A stretch of DNA of 64,000 nucleotides, taken from Clostridia bacterium BRH_c25. Lineage in GTDB: Bacteria > Bacillota_A > Clostridia > Lutisporales > Lutisporaceae. A model generated the notes under the pieces. The model made no database searches and had not been told where the DNA came from. It saw only the letters and a program-made list of their open reading frames with translations. The stretch lies in contig LOES01000164.1 in the NCBI GenBank assembly GCA_001515955.1, positions 1 to 64,000 on the forward strand, given 5' to 3'. How positions within the stretch are numbered: position 1 is the stretch's first letter; every line of letters starts with the position of its first letter. Position numbers and translations under genes: made by a program. Below, one piece after another: positions 53,745 through 63,010 of this stretch.

Positions 53745-53930
53745 TTCTGCACCTCCTTTTTAGGAGCATATCATGCATTCGCATCCACGCCTTTTCAGAA
53801 ATCAATTATATCAGATAAAAGACGGGAATTCTTTCTGTATTTGTACATTTAATTTTCAGCACTCTTTAAGGATTATATAGATAATTGTTTTAGTATATCA
53901 TAAATAATATTCGGCTGTTACTTCATTTTC

Positions 53931-54424
53931 TTATAACTGCCTCCTAAGACGAGCCAGAATGGGATCAAGAGCACGAATCCATGATTCAAACCCTCCCTGC
54001 TCCTTTATAGCAGCGAGTGCCATTTCACTATTTCCAGTAAAAGTGTATAATAAGAGCTCGTCAGTCCTGTTATGGCCGCCAAAGCCTCGATTCGTTTCAC
54101 ATCATCAACACCCATGATTTCTCCAATTGGAGCAAAAAGATCCGATACGTCCTTATTGTTAGGATAAATTGCAATTGGTCCTATCCTTTTAGCTGCAAAA
54201 GGAAGAGGAACCATATGGACCAGAGTTCGGGTCCGGCCTATCCAACTGGCTATCTCAGGCAATTTATGGTCCGACATCAGGTTGATCACGCGGTGATCCC
54301 CAAGGAAAGACAAGGGGCGAAGAATTTCTTCACCGGATTTGGGAACCACAGAGATAACAATCCACTCCGCTCTGTCCAGAACTTCCTGGTTTGAACTGCA
54401 CACCATCACATTTTCAATCTTCAC
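53931..54424 (-). pseudogene. Decayed pyrroline-5-carboxylate reductase-like gene
   Basis: Minus-strand sequence reads EWIVISVVP and MVPLPFAAKRIGPIAIYP, patterns of ProC-like NAD(P) enzymes, then the frame stops near 54005 after IVKWHSLL. A further coding piece ending GGFESWIRALDPILARLRRQL continues in another frame to a stop at 53931. The first 35-40 residues with the Rossmann glycine loop are missing upstream of 54424. This is a frameshifted, N-terminally truncated remnant. Confidence 0.7.
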
Positions 54425-54651
54425 TTGTGATACTCAAACACAATAACATTATATCATAATAGCTGCCATGGGATCCCTAACCGGAGCTCCTTTTATATCT
54501 GCGATAAGGCAATGGTTCCTTACCATTTCTGCAGAAACTATTTCTTACTACGTGATATTTACAATTCCATTTGGCATGTGATAAACTGTGTGTACCGTTC
54601 ATTTTGAATGACCTCCTTTTGATATTGTCCTCATCGCTGAAAGCTCTTTTG

Positions 54652-54674
54652 AACCCCGCGCTTAGCGCGGGGTT
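54652..54674 (+). terminator. Strong G+C hairpin terminator
   Basis: 10-bp arms AACCCCGCGC/GCGCGGGGTT with loop TTA, then TTCTT on the plus strand. No plus-strand gene is visible just before it. 54425-54650 shows nothing else I can identify. Confidence 0.55.
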
Positions 54675-54683
54675 TTCTTATAC

Positions 54684-54719
54684 AGCAAAGCCTGTGATAC
54701 TCCTATCACAGGCTTTGCT
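54684..54719. terminator. Perfect 16-bp palindromic hairpin, likely terminator of the malic enzyme operon
   Basis: Arms AGCAAAGCCTGTGATA/TATCACAGGCTTTGCT, loop CTCC. It lies about 185 bases past the malic enzyme stop and 10 bases from a second hairpin. A weaker stem AAGACCG/CGGTCTT spans 54727-54760. The rest of 54760-54900 holds nothing I recognise. Confidence 0.6.
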
Positions 54720-54902
54720 TGCAGACAAAGACCGTTACTTTTGATGTGTTGAAGCGGTCTTTTATCATGCGGTTTATCAAATTTGTAAGCGTTTAACGGG
54801 ATTTTGCTCCGGCTTTTCCAGACCAACAAAGCCAATTTGCCGGTTCCTTAAGGTTCATACCGACAGCAACAAGCATCGTCTCTTAGGTCTCAAGCTGTTT
54901 AA

Positions 54903-56075
54903 TTACCGGATTCTCGCCACATTGGACTTGACTGCCGCCTTTCTTACAGCTTCTGCAACCCTTTCCATGTAGCCTTTATCAAAGGGTCTTGGAAGAATAA
55001 ATTCTGCATTAAGATTATCTCCGACAGACTCAGCCAAGGCAAAAGCCGCTGCAAGCTTCATCTCTTCATTGATATCCGATGCCCTTACATCCAATGCACC
55101 TCTGAATATCCCAGGGAATGCAAGGACATTATTAACTTGATTCGGAAAATCAGACCTTCCTGTTCCTATGATAAAGGCACCGGCTTCTTTGGCAAGGTCA
55201 GGCATGATTTCAGGTGTCGGGTTTGCCATTGGTAATACGATTGATTTTTTATTCATCGAAGCGACCATTTCTTTTGTCACCACACCCGGTGCGGATACCC
55301 CGATAAATATATCGGCTCCCGCCATGGCATCAGCCAGACTTCCGTCTCTGCTGCCCTTATTCGTTTTCTCTGCAAGCTCTTTCTTATATTTGTCCAAATC
55401 CTTGCGATTTTTGCTGATGATGCCTTTTCGGTCGCACATCAAAACATCTTTTATACCGATGTTTAAGAGAAGCTTTGCAATTGAATTGCCTGCCGCACCC
55501 GAACCGTTGATCACTGCGTTTACATTCTCTATCCTTTTACCGGCTAGTTTAAGTGCATTGATAATAGCTGCTGATGTAACAACGGCCGTACCGTGCTGAT
55601 CGTCATGGAATACAGGGATATTCATGATCTCTTTAAGCCTTTCCTCTATCTCAAAACATCTCGGGGCTGCAATATCTTCCAGGTTGATTCCGCCGAATAC
55701 CGGTTCCATCATTTTCACCGTTCTTACAATTTCATCCGTATCCTTTGTATCAAGGCAGATCGGAAATGCATCTACATTTCCGAATTCCTTGAATAAAACA
55801 CATTTCCCTTCCATAACCGGAATGGATGCTGCTGCACCGATATCCCCGAGCCCTAATACTGCCGATCCATCGGATACGACTGCAATCAGGTTTGACTTTG
55901 ATGTATACTCATAAACTTTTTCAGGAAATTTATATATTTCCCGGCAGGGTTCCGCTACACCGGGGGTATAGGCCGTTGATAAATCATCTCTTGTTTTCAC
56001 AGGTACTTTACTGCCGACTGCAATTTTTCCTCTCAGCTTTCTGTGTAATTCCAACGCCATTTTGTTATAATCCAT
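54903..56075 (-). CDS. Malic enzyme (oxaloacetate-decarboxylating malate dehydrogenase)
   Basis: Bacterial malic enzyme of 390 residues, without the phosphotransacetylase-like extension. Motifs: the opening GKIAVGSKVPVKTRDDLSTAYTPGVAEPCREI, then VMEGKCVLFKEFGNVDAFPICLDTKD, NLEDIAAPRCFEIE, FHDDQHGTAVVTSAA with metal site, and the NAD loop INGSGAAGNSIAKLLL. It converts malate to pyruvate plus CO2 with NAD(P)H. It is last in the second Opp operon, 21 bases after the binding-protein gene. Confidence 0.94.
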   Translation of the reverse strand: MDYNKMALELHRKLRGKIAVGSKVPVKTRDDLSTAYTPGVAEPCREIYKFPEKVYEYTSKSNLIAVVSDGSAVLGLGDIGAAASIPVMEGKCVLFKEFGNVDAFPICLDTKDTDEIVRTVKMMEPVFGGINLEDIAAPRCFEIEERLKEIMNIPVFHDDQHGTAVVTSAAIINALKLAGKRIENVNAVINGSGAAGNSIAKLLLNIGIKDVLMCDRKGIISKNRKDLDKYKKELAEKTNKGSRDGSLADAMAGADIFIGVSAPGVVTKEMVASMNKKSIVLPMANPTPEIMPDLAKEAGAFIIGTGRSDFPNQVNNVLAFPGIFRGALDVRASDINEEMKLAAAFALAESVGDNLNAEFILPRPFDKGYMERVAEAVRKAAVKSNVARIR

Positions 56076-56096
56076 AATATCCTCACAATCAATAAA

Positions 56097-57674
56097 TTAT
56101 TCAGCTACAGAGAGGTTTTTGAAATTATGAATTCCGCCGGGCTCATATTCTATACCGTCAACATTTTTATTGATACCCATTGCTCCCAGCGGATAGCATA
56201 CCGGTATAACCGCAACCTCTTCATTAGCGATCTCTTGCCATTCATGATAGTAGCTTAATCTCTTTTTCGGATCCGGCTCTTCAAGTGAAAGATCCATCAG
56301 TTCATGAATTCTTGCATTGTTTTGGAATGATTTATTGGTTGTTGAGCCAAAGGTATACGTACGACGCGCATCATCCCCATAGGTGAGATATGTAATCCCA
56401 TAAAGGCAAGATTCATGCTCACCGGCATTTGTTTGAGCAGTAAAACCTGCACTGTCCACTTCATTAATCGCAACCTCGACCCCAATTTCCTTAAGCTGAG
56501 CCTGTATGACCTGTGCGGCAATAACCCTGGCTTGACCGTTTGTCATGATTTCGAGCTTTGTTCCATTTGGATATCCCGATTCTGACATAAGTTTTTTTGC
56601 CCGTTCCAAATCATAATTATACCCTTCTATATCTTCTGCGTATCCGTATTGATGCCAGCCCCAGAAAGATGAAGCTTTCTCTGCAAGTCCTTCATAGGAT
56701 GCCTTTATGACATCATCATAATTTATTGCATATGCAATTGCCTGGCGGAGCTTCTGATCGTTGCCGGGTGCTTTGGAAACATTAAAAGCAAAATATACCA
56801 GGTTAGTGCCTTTATATTGTATCAGTTCAAGTTTTGGGTCATCCGATATGATATTCAGCTCCGAATTGTTGGGATCAATGCAAACATCTATTTCACCATT
56901 CTGCAGTGCAATCAGCCTGGCTGAATCTTCAGGAATGGTTACCAGCTTCAGGGTCTCCGCTTTCGGAAGCTCTCCCCAATAGTCGTTGAAACGGCTCAAT
57001 AACACATAGTCGCTATCCGCAAATTCTTTATGAACCCATGTGCCAGTGCCAATTTCAGGCCCTTTTTTTTCATCGGCTTCAACGGCTTGGCGGCTGAGAA
57101 TGCTCATGACAGGTTGAGACAGCAATTGCAGCCAGTCCATATTCGGCTTATCAAGTACGATTTTTACAGTATAGTCATCCACCGCTTCCATGGATTTTAT
57201 ATAGCTAAACATGAATCTTGCAGATTGAATCGCACTTTTCTTACCCCGTTCAAATGAAAAAATTACATCATCGGCTGTGAAATTGCCGCCATTGTGAAAT
57301 TTGACGCCTTCACGAAGCTTAAATTCCCAGGTCACATTGTCGTCATACATTTTCCAGCTGGTTGCAAGAGAAGGGATGATCTCCTTCTTTTCATTATCGT
57401 AATAGGCAAGGGTGTCATGAGTCAGCAGAAACAAGCGTTTATGCTGAACGTTATTAATGCTTTGCGGATCGGTATTCGTTATCTTTGTACCGGCTGCTAC
57501 AACAAGGTCTTTTTTGTAGGCAGGCTCAGCAGAAGCTGTTTCCTCAGATGCTTTATTATCGGCCGTTTGGGAAGCGTTTTCCGGTTTTGCACCACATCCG
57601 GTCGTTAATGTCAGAAGAATTACCATGGATAATGTCAGCGCCATAATTCTGATTGGTAATAGACTCTTTTTCAT
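56097..57674 (-). CDS. Peptide ABC transporter substrate-binding lipoprotein (second Opp system)
   Basis: SBP_bac_5 protein of 525 residues. The lipoprotein signal ends LTTGC. Typical motifs are LATSWKMYDDNVTWEFKLREGVKFHNGGNFTADDVIFSFERGK and EIGTGTWVHKEF. It differs substantially from the first OppA, so the peptide preference is probably different. It lies 54 bases after the second oppF and precedes the malic enzyme gene. Confidence 0.93.
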   Translation of the reverse strand: MKKSLLPIRIMALTLSMVILLTLTTGCGAKPENASQTADNKASEETASAEPAYKKDLVVAAGTKITNTDPQSINNVQHKRLFLLTHDTLAYYDNEKKEIIPSLATSWKMYDDNVTWEFKLREGVKFHNGGNFTADDVIFSFERGKKSAIQSARFMFSYIKSMEAVDDYTVKIVLDKPNMDWLQLLSQPVMSILSRQAVEADEKKGPEIGTGTWVHKEFADSDYVLLSRFNDYWGELPKAETLKLVTIPEDSARLIALQNGEIDVCIDPNNSELNIISDDPKLELIQYKGTNLVYFAFNVSKAPGNDQKLRQAIAYAINYDDVIKASYEGLAEKASSFWGWHQYGYAEDIEGYNYDLERAKKLMSESGYPNGTKLEIMTNGQARVIAAQVIQAQLKEIGVEVAINEVDSAGFTAQTNAGEHESCLYGITYLTYGDDARRTYTFGSTTNKSFQNNARIHELMDLSLEEPDPKKRLSYYHEWQEIANEEVAVIPVCYPLGAMGINKNVDGIEYEPGGIHNFKNLSVAE

Positions 57675-57728
57675 AAATACACTCCTTCAACGTTATATTT
57701 TGTTTGCTCATTGTGCTTACGAATGCTG

Positions 57729-58676
57729 TTATACCAAGTGACAAGCCACAAAATGACCAGGCTCAGTTTCCTTAAGGGCCGGGCAACTGTTTCTGCATTT
57801 TTCAACCACTAAAGGGCACCGCTTTGAAAACCTGCATTCATCTTTGGGATCAATAGGTGAAGAAATTTCTCCTTTCAGCAGGAACCGCTCCGTCTTTTCA
57901 CCCGTTTCAGGGATAAGAATTGCTGAAAGCAAGGCTTTTGTGTATGGATGAGCAGGGTTTTCAAATAGCTCTTCAGCAGGGGCTTTCTCAACAATTTGAC
58001 CTAAGTACATGACGACAATATCATCCGAAAAATGGTTTACAACTGCAAGGTCATGGGTTATGAACATATATGTAAGGCCATATTGTTTTTGAAGTCTTTG
58101 CAATAGATTGAGTATTTGTGCCTGAATGGAAACATCAAGAGCAGAAACAGGCTCGTCGCATACAATGAATTTGGGATTCATTGCCAAAGCTCTGGCTATG
58201 CCGATACGTTGTCTTCTTCCGCCGTCCAGCTCATGGGGATATGTATTTATCAGACGTTCCGCAAGGCCAACTGTATCCATGAGCTCCAGCACTCTTTCTT
58301 CTATTGCTTTTTTATTCTTAATAATCTTATTTACTATAATCGGTTCGCTGATTATTTGATTAACGGTTTTCCTCGGATCCAGAGATGAAAAGGGGTCTTG
58401 AAAAATAATCTGCATTTCAGTTCGAAGCTTTCTGACTTCATTTTGACTTATCCCGCTTATATCCCTGCCGTTAAAAATGATTTTTCCGTCTGTCGGGTCT
58501 AAAAGGCGAAGTATGACTCTGCCGCAAGTAGATTTGCCGCAGCCTGACTCACCAACCACGCCTAAAGTACGTCCCTGTTCGATAGAAAAAGATATATTGT
58601 CCACAGCATGAAGCATTCCCCGTGATGTTTTGAAATATTTTTTTAGATTATGAACCTCCAGGACTTTATTCGACAT
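57729..58676 (-). CDS. Oligopeptide ABC transporter ATPase OppF (second system)
   Basis: ATPase of about 315 residues from ATG 58676 (MSNKVLEVHNLKKYF). Walker A is GESGCGKST, the signature is LDGGRRQRIGIARAL, and Walker B is FIVCDEPVSALD. The C-terminal Cys segment (CRFSKRCPLVVEKCRNSC) is present. The start overlaps the oppD-like stop by 11 bases. A longer reading to 58718 is unlikely. Confidence 0.93.
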   Translation of the reverse strand: MSNKVLEVHNLKKYFKTSRGMLHAVDNISFSIEQGRTLGVVGESGCGKSTCGRVILRLLDPTDGKIIFNGRDISGISQNEVRKLRTEMQIIFQDPFSSLDPRKTVNQIISEPIIVNKIIKNKKAIEERVLELMDTVGLAERLINTYPHELDGGRRQRIGIARALAMNPKFIVCDEPVSALDVSIQAQILNLLQRLQKQYGLTYMFITHDLAVVNHFSDDIVVMYLGQIVEKAPAEELFENPAHPYTKALLSAILIPETGEKTERFLLKGEISSPIDPKDECRFSKRCPLVVEKCRNSCPALKETEPGHFVACHLV

Positions 58677-59676
58677 TTTTTCCGCCCTTTCTCCTGATAT
58701 GGAAATTTGGATCATCATAGGCTAAACAGCAAACGATGTGATCACTGACAAAACGGCTGTCCGGAATGCGCAGGCCGCACTCTTCCCTGGCATATGCGCA
58801 TCTTGGCTCGAAAGCACAGCCAGGGGGCAAATTTACCGGATCCGGCATAAGACCGGGAATCGGACGCAGTTCACTTTTTCTGTTTTTAATATTCGGTAAA
58901 GAATTAAACAGACCTTCGGTATATGGATGCAAGGTATTGTTGAATACCTGGTCAAGAGTACCTTTCTCGATAATCCTGCCGGCATACATTACAGCAACTT
59001 CATCGCAGACTTCCGCAACAATTCCAAGATCGTGGGTTATCATTATCATTGCGGTACCGTATTTCTCTTTAAGCGCTTTCATAAGCGCAAGTACTTGGGC
59101 TTGAATTGTAACATCCAAAGCGGTTGTAGGTTCGTCGGCAATGAGTAATTGAGGATTGCAAGCTAAAGCAATAGCAATAACTACACGCTGTTTCATACCT
59201 CCGGAAAACTGATACGGGAATTCACTTGCACGATAGCCTGGAATACCGACGAGTTCAAGCATCTCCTTAGCCTTTATCATTGCATCTGCAGGTGAAAGCT
59301 GTTCATGTATTTCCAAACTCTCTGCAATTTGTTCACCTACAGTAAAAACAGGATTCAAGCTTGTCATAGGATCCTGAAATATCATTGAAACTTCTTTTCC
59401 TCTGATTTTTTCAAGATTAGATACGGACATTTCCATGACATCTTTTCCATTGAGTAAAATATTGCCTTTACCGATGATTCCGGGCGGATCGGGAACAAGA
59501 CGCATTACCGCTAAAGCAGCCGTTGTTTTTCCGGCCCCTGTTTCACCAACCAAACCAAGGGTTTTACCTTTTTCCAAGGTCAGACTGACGCCGTTTACAG
59601 CCCGGATAATCTCACCATCAACTTCAAAACGCACTTCCAAATCTTGAATATCAAGAATTACATTTTTATTTTCCAT
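58666..59676 (-). CDS. Oligopeptide ABC transporter ATPase OppD (second system)
   Basis: ATPase of 336 residues with Walker A GETGAGKTT, signature FSGGMKQRVVIAIAL, Walker B LLIADEPTTALD and MITHDLGIVAE. The C-terminal Cys motif is CAFEPRCAYAREEC. It follows the permease by 15 bases and overlaps the next ATPase. Confidence 0.94.
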   Translation of the reverse strand: MENKNVILDIQDLEVRFEVDGEIIRAVNGVSLTLEKGKTLGLVGETGAGKTTAALAVMRLVPDPPGIIGKGNILLNGKDVMEMSVSNLEKIRGKEVSMIFQDPMTSLNPVFTVGEQIAESLEIHEQLSPADAMIKAKEMLELVGIPGYRASEFPYQFSGGMKQRVVIAIALACNPQLLIADEPTTALDVTIQAQVLALMKALKEKYGTAMIMITHDLGIVAEVCDEVAVMYAGRIIEKGTLDQVFNNTLHPYTEGLFNSLPNIKNRKSELRPIPGLMPDPVNLPPGCAFEPRCAYAREECGLRIPDSRFVSDHIVCCLAYDDPNFHIRRKGGKNVE

Positions 59677-59691
59677 CTATACTTATTCTCC

Positions 59692-60606
59692 TTATCTTCT
59701 AAGTTTGGGGTCCAACGCATCTCTTAATCCATCACCTAAAAGATTAAGCGCAAGAACAGTAATCATAATGGCAAGACCGGGAAAAAACGTTAAGAGACTG
59801 TTTGTTCTTATATATTGACGTCCGCTGGACAACATACTACCCCATTCAGGGGATGGCTGCGGCACGCCAAGCCCCAGGAAGCTCAGCGCAGAAGCTGAAA
59901 TAATGGCCGAAGCTACGCGAAGCGTCGTTTGAACGATAATAGGGGATAAACAGTTGGGGATAATATGACCAAATATGATTCTTGCTTCTTTCAGACCAAT
60001 CGCCCGGGAAGCTTCAATATAATCAGAATAGCGGACTGTAAGGACCGCCGCGCGTGTTACGCGGATAAACTGCGGAACGCTGCTGATTCCAACCGCAATC
60101 ATAAGATTTACCGTGCTTGCCCCAAGGGCTGCAACAATTACGATGCCCATCAAAATATTTGGTATGGAAGCAAAGATATCCGTTGCTCTCATAATGATTT
60201 CTTCAGTTACTCCACCGAAATATCCTGCAATTGAGCCCAGGACAACACCAATTGCAAGAGCTATCGCAACAGCTACAATACCGACAGAAAGTGAGAATCT
60301 TGTGCCGTATAATAAACGAAAGAATACATCACGACCAACTTCATCTGTCCCCAATATGTGTTCCCTGCTGGGAAGCTGCATACGCTGAGGAATGTTCTGC
60401 TTAATAACCTCCGCATCATAATCCAGGATAACATCTGCAAATATGGCAATCAGAGCTAAAATGACAACGATAGCCAAGCCGACCATTGCCCCCTTGTTTT
60501 TTTTGAGCCTGCGCCATATTTCAGCCCCCTGGCTGCGTTTTTGATAACGTTTCGATGCACTGATTTTCAGTTGTTCCTTTGGTTTCAAAGTATTGGCGGT
60601 GGACAT
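59692..60606 (-). CDS. Oligopeptide ABC transporter permease OppC (second system)
   Basis: OppC-type permease of 304 residues: N-terminal basic segment, TM1, HILGTDEVGRDVFFRLLYGTRFSL, EAA loop EASRAIGLKEARIIFGHIIPN, and the end NLLGDGLRDALDPKLRR. It begins 2 bases after the oppB stop. Confidence 0.94.
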   Translation of the reverse strand: MSTANTLKPKEQLKISASKRYQKRSQGAEIWRRLKKNKGAMVGLAIVVILALIAIFADVILDYDAEVIKQNIPQRMQLPSREHILGTDEVGRDVFFRLLYGTRFSLSVGIVAVAIALAIGVVLGSIAGYFGGVTEEIIMRATDIFASIPNILMGIVIVAALGASTVNLMIAVGISSVPQFIRVTRAAVLTVRYSDYIEASRAIGLKEARIIFGHIIPNCLSPIIVQTTLRVASAIISASALSFLGLGVPQPSPEWGSMLSSGRQYIRTNSLLTFFPGLAIMITVLALNLLGDGLRDALDPKLRR

Positions 60607-60608
60607 GC

Positions 60609-61547
60609 TTAGGAACCTCCTTTTGAATACTGGGCTCTTACACGCGGGTCTACGGCTGCATACAATAAATCGACGCCCAACAAAACAATACTGATTGTAA
60701 TGGTTTTTAAAATGATAGAGCCGGTTACCATTGGGATATCCCGCGCATAGATAGAATCAATAATCAATCTGCCCACTCCAGGCCATGCAAAAACCGTTTC
60801 TGTCAGTACAGCTCCGCCTATTACATTACCAAACTGTGTGCCGATAATTGTGATAATAGGAATAAGGGCATTCTTTAAAGCATGCTTGTTTATTACCTTC
60901 CGTTCGCTTACACCCTTTGCGCGAGCCGTCCTCAGGTAGTCTTGCCGAATAACATCCAGCATGGATGAGCGTGTTATTCTGGTTAACGTGGCAGTAAGGC
61001 CCGTACCAATTGTAATTGCAGGCAGTACTAAACTGATCAGCCCATGGTCGCCTCCCGAGGGAAAAAGCTTTAACCGCAAAGAAAATGTGATGATCAGAAT
61101 CAATCCCAGCCAAAAGTTCGGCATGGATAAACCAAGTAATGCAGCAACCATGCTGACATTATCCCCGATTTTTCCGCTGTGCACCGCTGCATATATACCA
61201 AGCGGAATAGAAAGTATTATGGATACAAGTATTGATGCAACGGCAAGCTTTAGAGTCGCCGGCAAACGTTCAGAATACACTTCAAAAACACTTCTGCCCG
61301 ATATATATGACTTTCCCAGGTCGCCTCTCAGCAATCCTCCCATGTATTCAGCATATCTGACTAACAGCGGCCGGTCCAGTCCAAGCTCGGCACGAAGTTC
61401 TTCCACTTCCTCCTGTGTAGCGCCTCCCCCGGTAATAACATTAACAACATCGCCGGGTGCTTGATCCAATATGGCAAAGATCAGAAATGATACTCCGATT
61501 ATTACTGGGATAATAAGAAGAAGCCGATTGAAAATATAACGATACAT
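60609..61547 (-). CDS. Oligopeptide ABC transporter permease OppB (second system)
   Basis: OppB-type permease of about 312 residues starting MYRYIFNRLLLIIPVIIG at ATG 61547 with GGGAGG upstream; a frame to 61598 extends it without a ribosome site. Motifs are LDQAPGDVVNVI, EAA loop RTARAKGVSERKVINKHALKNALIPIIT and the end DLLYAAVDPRVR. First gene behind a sigma-54 promoter. Confidence 0.93.
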   Translation of the reverse strand: MYRYIFNRLLLIIPVIIGVSFLIFAILDQAPGDVVNVITGGGATQEEVEELRAELGLDRPLLVRYAEYMGGLLRGDLGKSYISGRSVFEVYSERLPATLKLAVASILVSIILSIPLGIYAAVHSGKIGDNVSMVAALLGLSMPNFWLGLILIITFSLRLKLFPSGGDHGLISLVLPAITIGTGLTATLTRITRSSMLDVIRQDYLRTARAKGVSERKVINKHALKNALIPIITIIGTQFGNVIGGAVLTETVFAWPGVGRLIIDSIYARDIPMVTGSIILKTITISIVLLGVDLLYAAVDPRVRAQYSKGGS

Positions 61548-61630
61548 ATTTCCCTCCCAATTCTCATAGTTTTGATTTAAATCCTCCTCTTTGCTCATGA
61601 TGTTTTTGAATGCATTCGATTTAATTATTG

Positions 61631-61646
61631 AGCAAGAAGTATGCCA
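61631..61646 (-). promoter_or_regulatory. Sigma-54 promoter of the second Opp operon
   Basis: TGGCATACTTCTTGCT on the minus strand fits the -24/-12 consensus exactly, about 85 bases before the oppB start. Confidence 0.85.
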
Positions 61647-61719
61647 TTATTATGATTTTTCTGAAACTTCAAACATTGGAAATGGCAAGTCTCTCTCTCT
61701 CAGCTAAAATGTTTGCGGT

Positions 61720-61733
61720 TTGCCGATCGGCAA
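61720..61733. promoter_or_regulatory. Palindrome upstream of the second Opp promoter, candidate enhancer
   Basis: TTGCCGATCGGCAA is a perfect 14-bp palindrome 74 bases upstream of the -24 box, a normal distance for an enhancer-binding activator site. No second copy was seen near the other promoters. Confidence 0.45.
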
Positions 61734-61752
61734 TAACGGCCCTCAAACAAAA

Positions 61753-61773
61753 AAGCGGCAGAAATTGCCGCTT
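61753..61773 (-). terminator. Terminator of the M20 peptidase operon
   Basis: 8-bp arms AAGCGGCA/TGCCGCTT with a 5-base loop, then a T-run on the minus strand. A smaller GGCA/TGCC stem lies at 61776-61791. Confidence 0.75.
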
Positions 61774-61803
61774 AAAGGCAAAAACTGCCTATGGTAATTC
61801 CGT

Positions 61804-62988
61804 TCACACTGTTTCTTGAAGATAACTTGTTATAACATTCATTGCAAGCTGAAAACCGCAGGGTAAGCTTGAAATGTATATAAATTCGTTTCTTGTATGT
61901 GAAAAATCCCCTGAATATGTCCCTGTACTTACCGCCGGAATTCCGATTGAAAGCGGTATATTGCAATCCGTTGAACTCGAGCGGAATGTCGCCGCTTTGC
62001 CGGTGGCTTTTTCCGTTGCTGCAGCAACACGGCTTTGCAAGCGGCTAAAATGGTCCGCATCTATATCCCCCATACAAGGGCGCTGTCCTATGACCTCCAA
62101 ATTAACGATAATCCCCATGTTTCTGTAAGCTTCAATTACGCTCTGCAGCAACTTTTCCATTTTTTCAAGACATATGCGGGAATCACTCCTGAATTCATAC
62201 AACATATATGCCTGCTCGGCAATTGTATTTACCGATGTACCGCCATTGATTATTCCCACGTTATAAGTTGTACGGCTGTCACCGTCTTGAGGTACTTTAA
62301 CATCGTAAAGAGTCGATATCATGGATGCAAGATAATGAATCGCATTGCGGTTTCCAAATTTACCGAATGAATGCCCGCCTTCGGTGCGAACTTCAATCAT
62401 ATATCGTTTTGAGCCTACTGCTTTATTGCATATTGAGCCATAGGTTCCGTCAAAGGAAATGACGTTTTCAATACAGCTGCCATAGTCCTGCATTAATTTT
62501 CGGCTTCCTTTTAAATTGCCAAGCCCTTCTTCTCCCGAATTTGCCGCAAAAATCATACCCGGGCCATTCGTAATATTATTTATAACGAACCTTGCACAAA
62601 GCATTAAGACTGCCAGATTCGCCGTATTGTCACCTACTCCGGGGCAAAAAAGCCTGTCACCTTCTTTATGTGAAGGCATGGGCTCGGTATCAGGAAATAC
62701 CGTATCCATATGAGCCATAAATAATATTCTGGGTTTGCTGTTATCGCAATTAACTTTGCATACAACATTTAATGCATCATCAATATGTACTTCTTTTGCC
62801 CCGGCTTGCACAAACCATTTTCTGCAAAAATCCGCCCTCAATTCTTCGTGATTGGATGGCGCAGGAATGCTGCACAATTCCATGATTAGTTTTTCAAGCT
62901 CATCTATATGCTCATCTATATAAAGCTTCGCCTTTTTTTGAAGCTCCTGATCAATGTTTTCGATTTTCAGCTCTTTCATTTGATTCAT
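61804..62988 (-). CDS. M20-family metallopeptidase
   Basis: A 394-residue zinc peptidase. Zinc and catalytic motifs are present: FMAHMDTVFPD (His, Asp), GVGDNTANLAVLMLCARF (Asp), NSGEEGLGNLKGSR (Glu-Glu) and EVRTEGGHSFGKFGNRNAIH in the dimerisation domain. A final metal His lies in DFSHTRNEFIYIS. It would cleave peptides imported by the Opp system downstream, as peptidase T or PepV-like enzymes do. It follows the MBL-fold gene by 22 bases. Confidence 0.92.
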   Translation of the reverse strand: MNQMKELKIENIDQELQKKAKLYIDEHIDELEKLIMELCSIPAPSNHEELRADFCRKWFVQAGAKEVHIDDALNVVCKVNCDNSKPRILFMAHMDTVFPDTEPMPSHKEGDRLFCPGVGDNTANLAVLMLCARFVINNITNGPGMIFAANSGEEGLGNLKGSRKLMQDYGSCIENVISFDGTYGSICNKAVGSKRYMIEVRTEGGHSFGKFGNRNAIHYLASMISTLYDVKVPQDGDSRTTYNVGIINGGTSVNTIAEQAYMLYEFRSDSRICLEKMEKLLQSVIEAYRNMGIIVNLEVIGQRPCMGDIDADHFSRLQSRVAAATEKATGKAATFRSSSTDCNIPLSIGIPAVSTGTYSGDFSHTRNEFIYISSLPCGFQLAMNVITSYLQETV

Positions 62989-63010
62989 TCTCCTTCAAAT
63001 GTTATATTTC

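Noticed and set aside
54776..54800. CcpA-like site TTGTAAGCGTTTAAC
   Set aside because: The invariant right half is broken and it lies downstream of the malic enzyme gene, not at a promoter.
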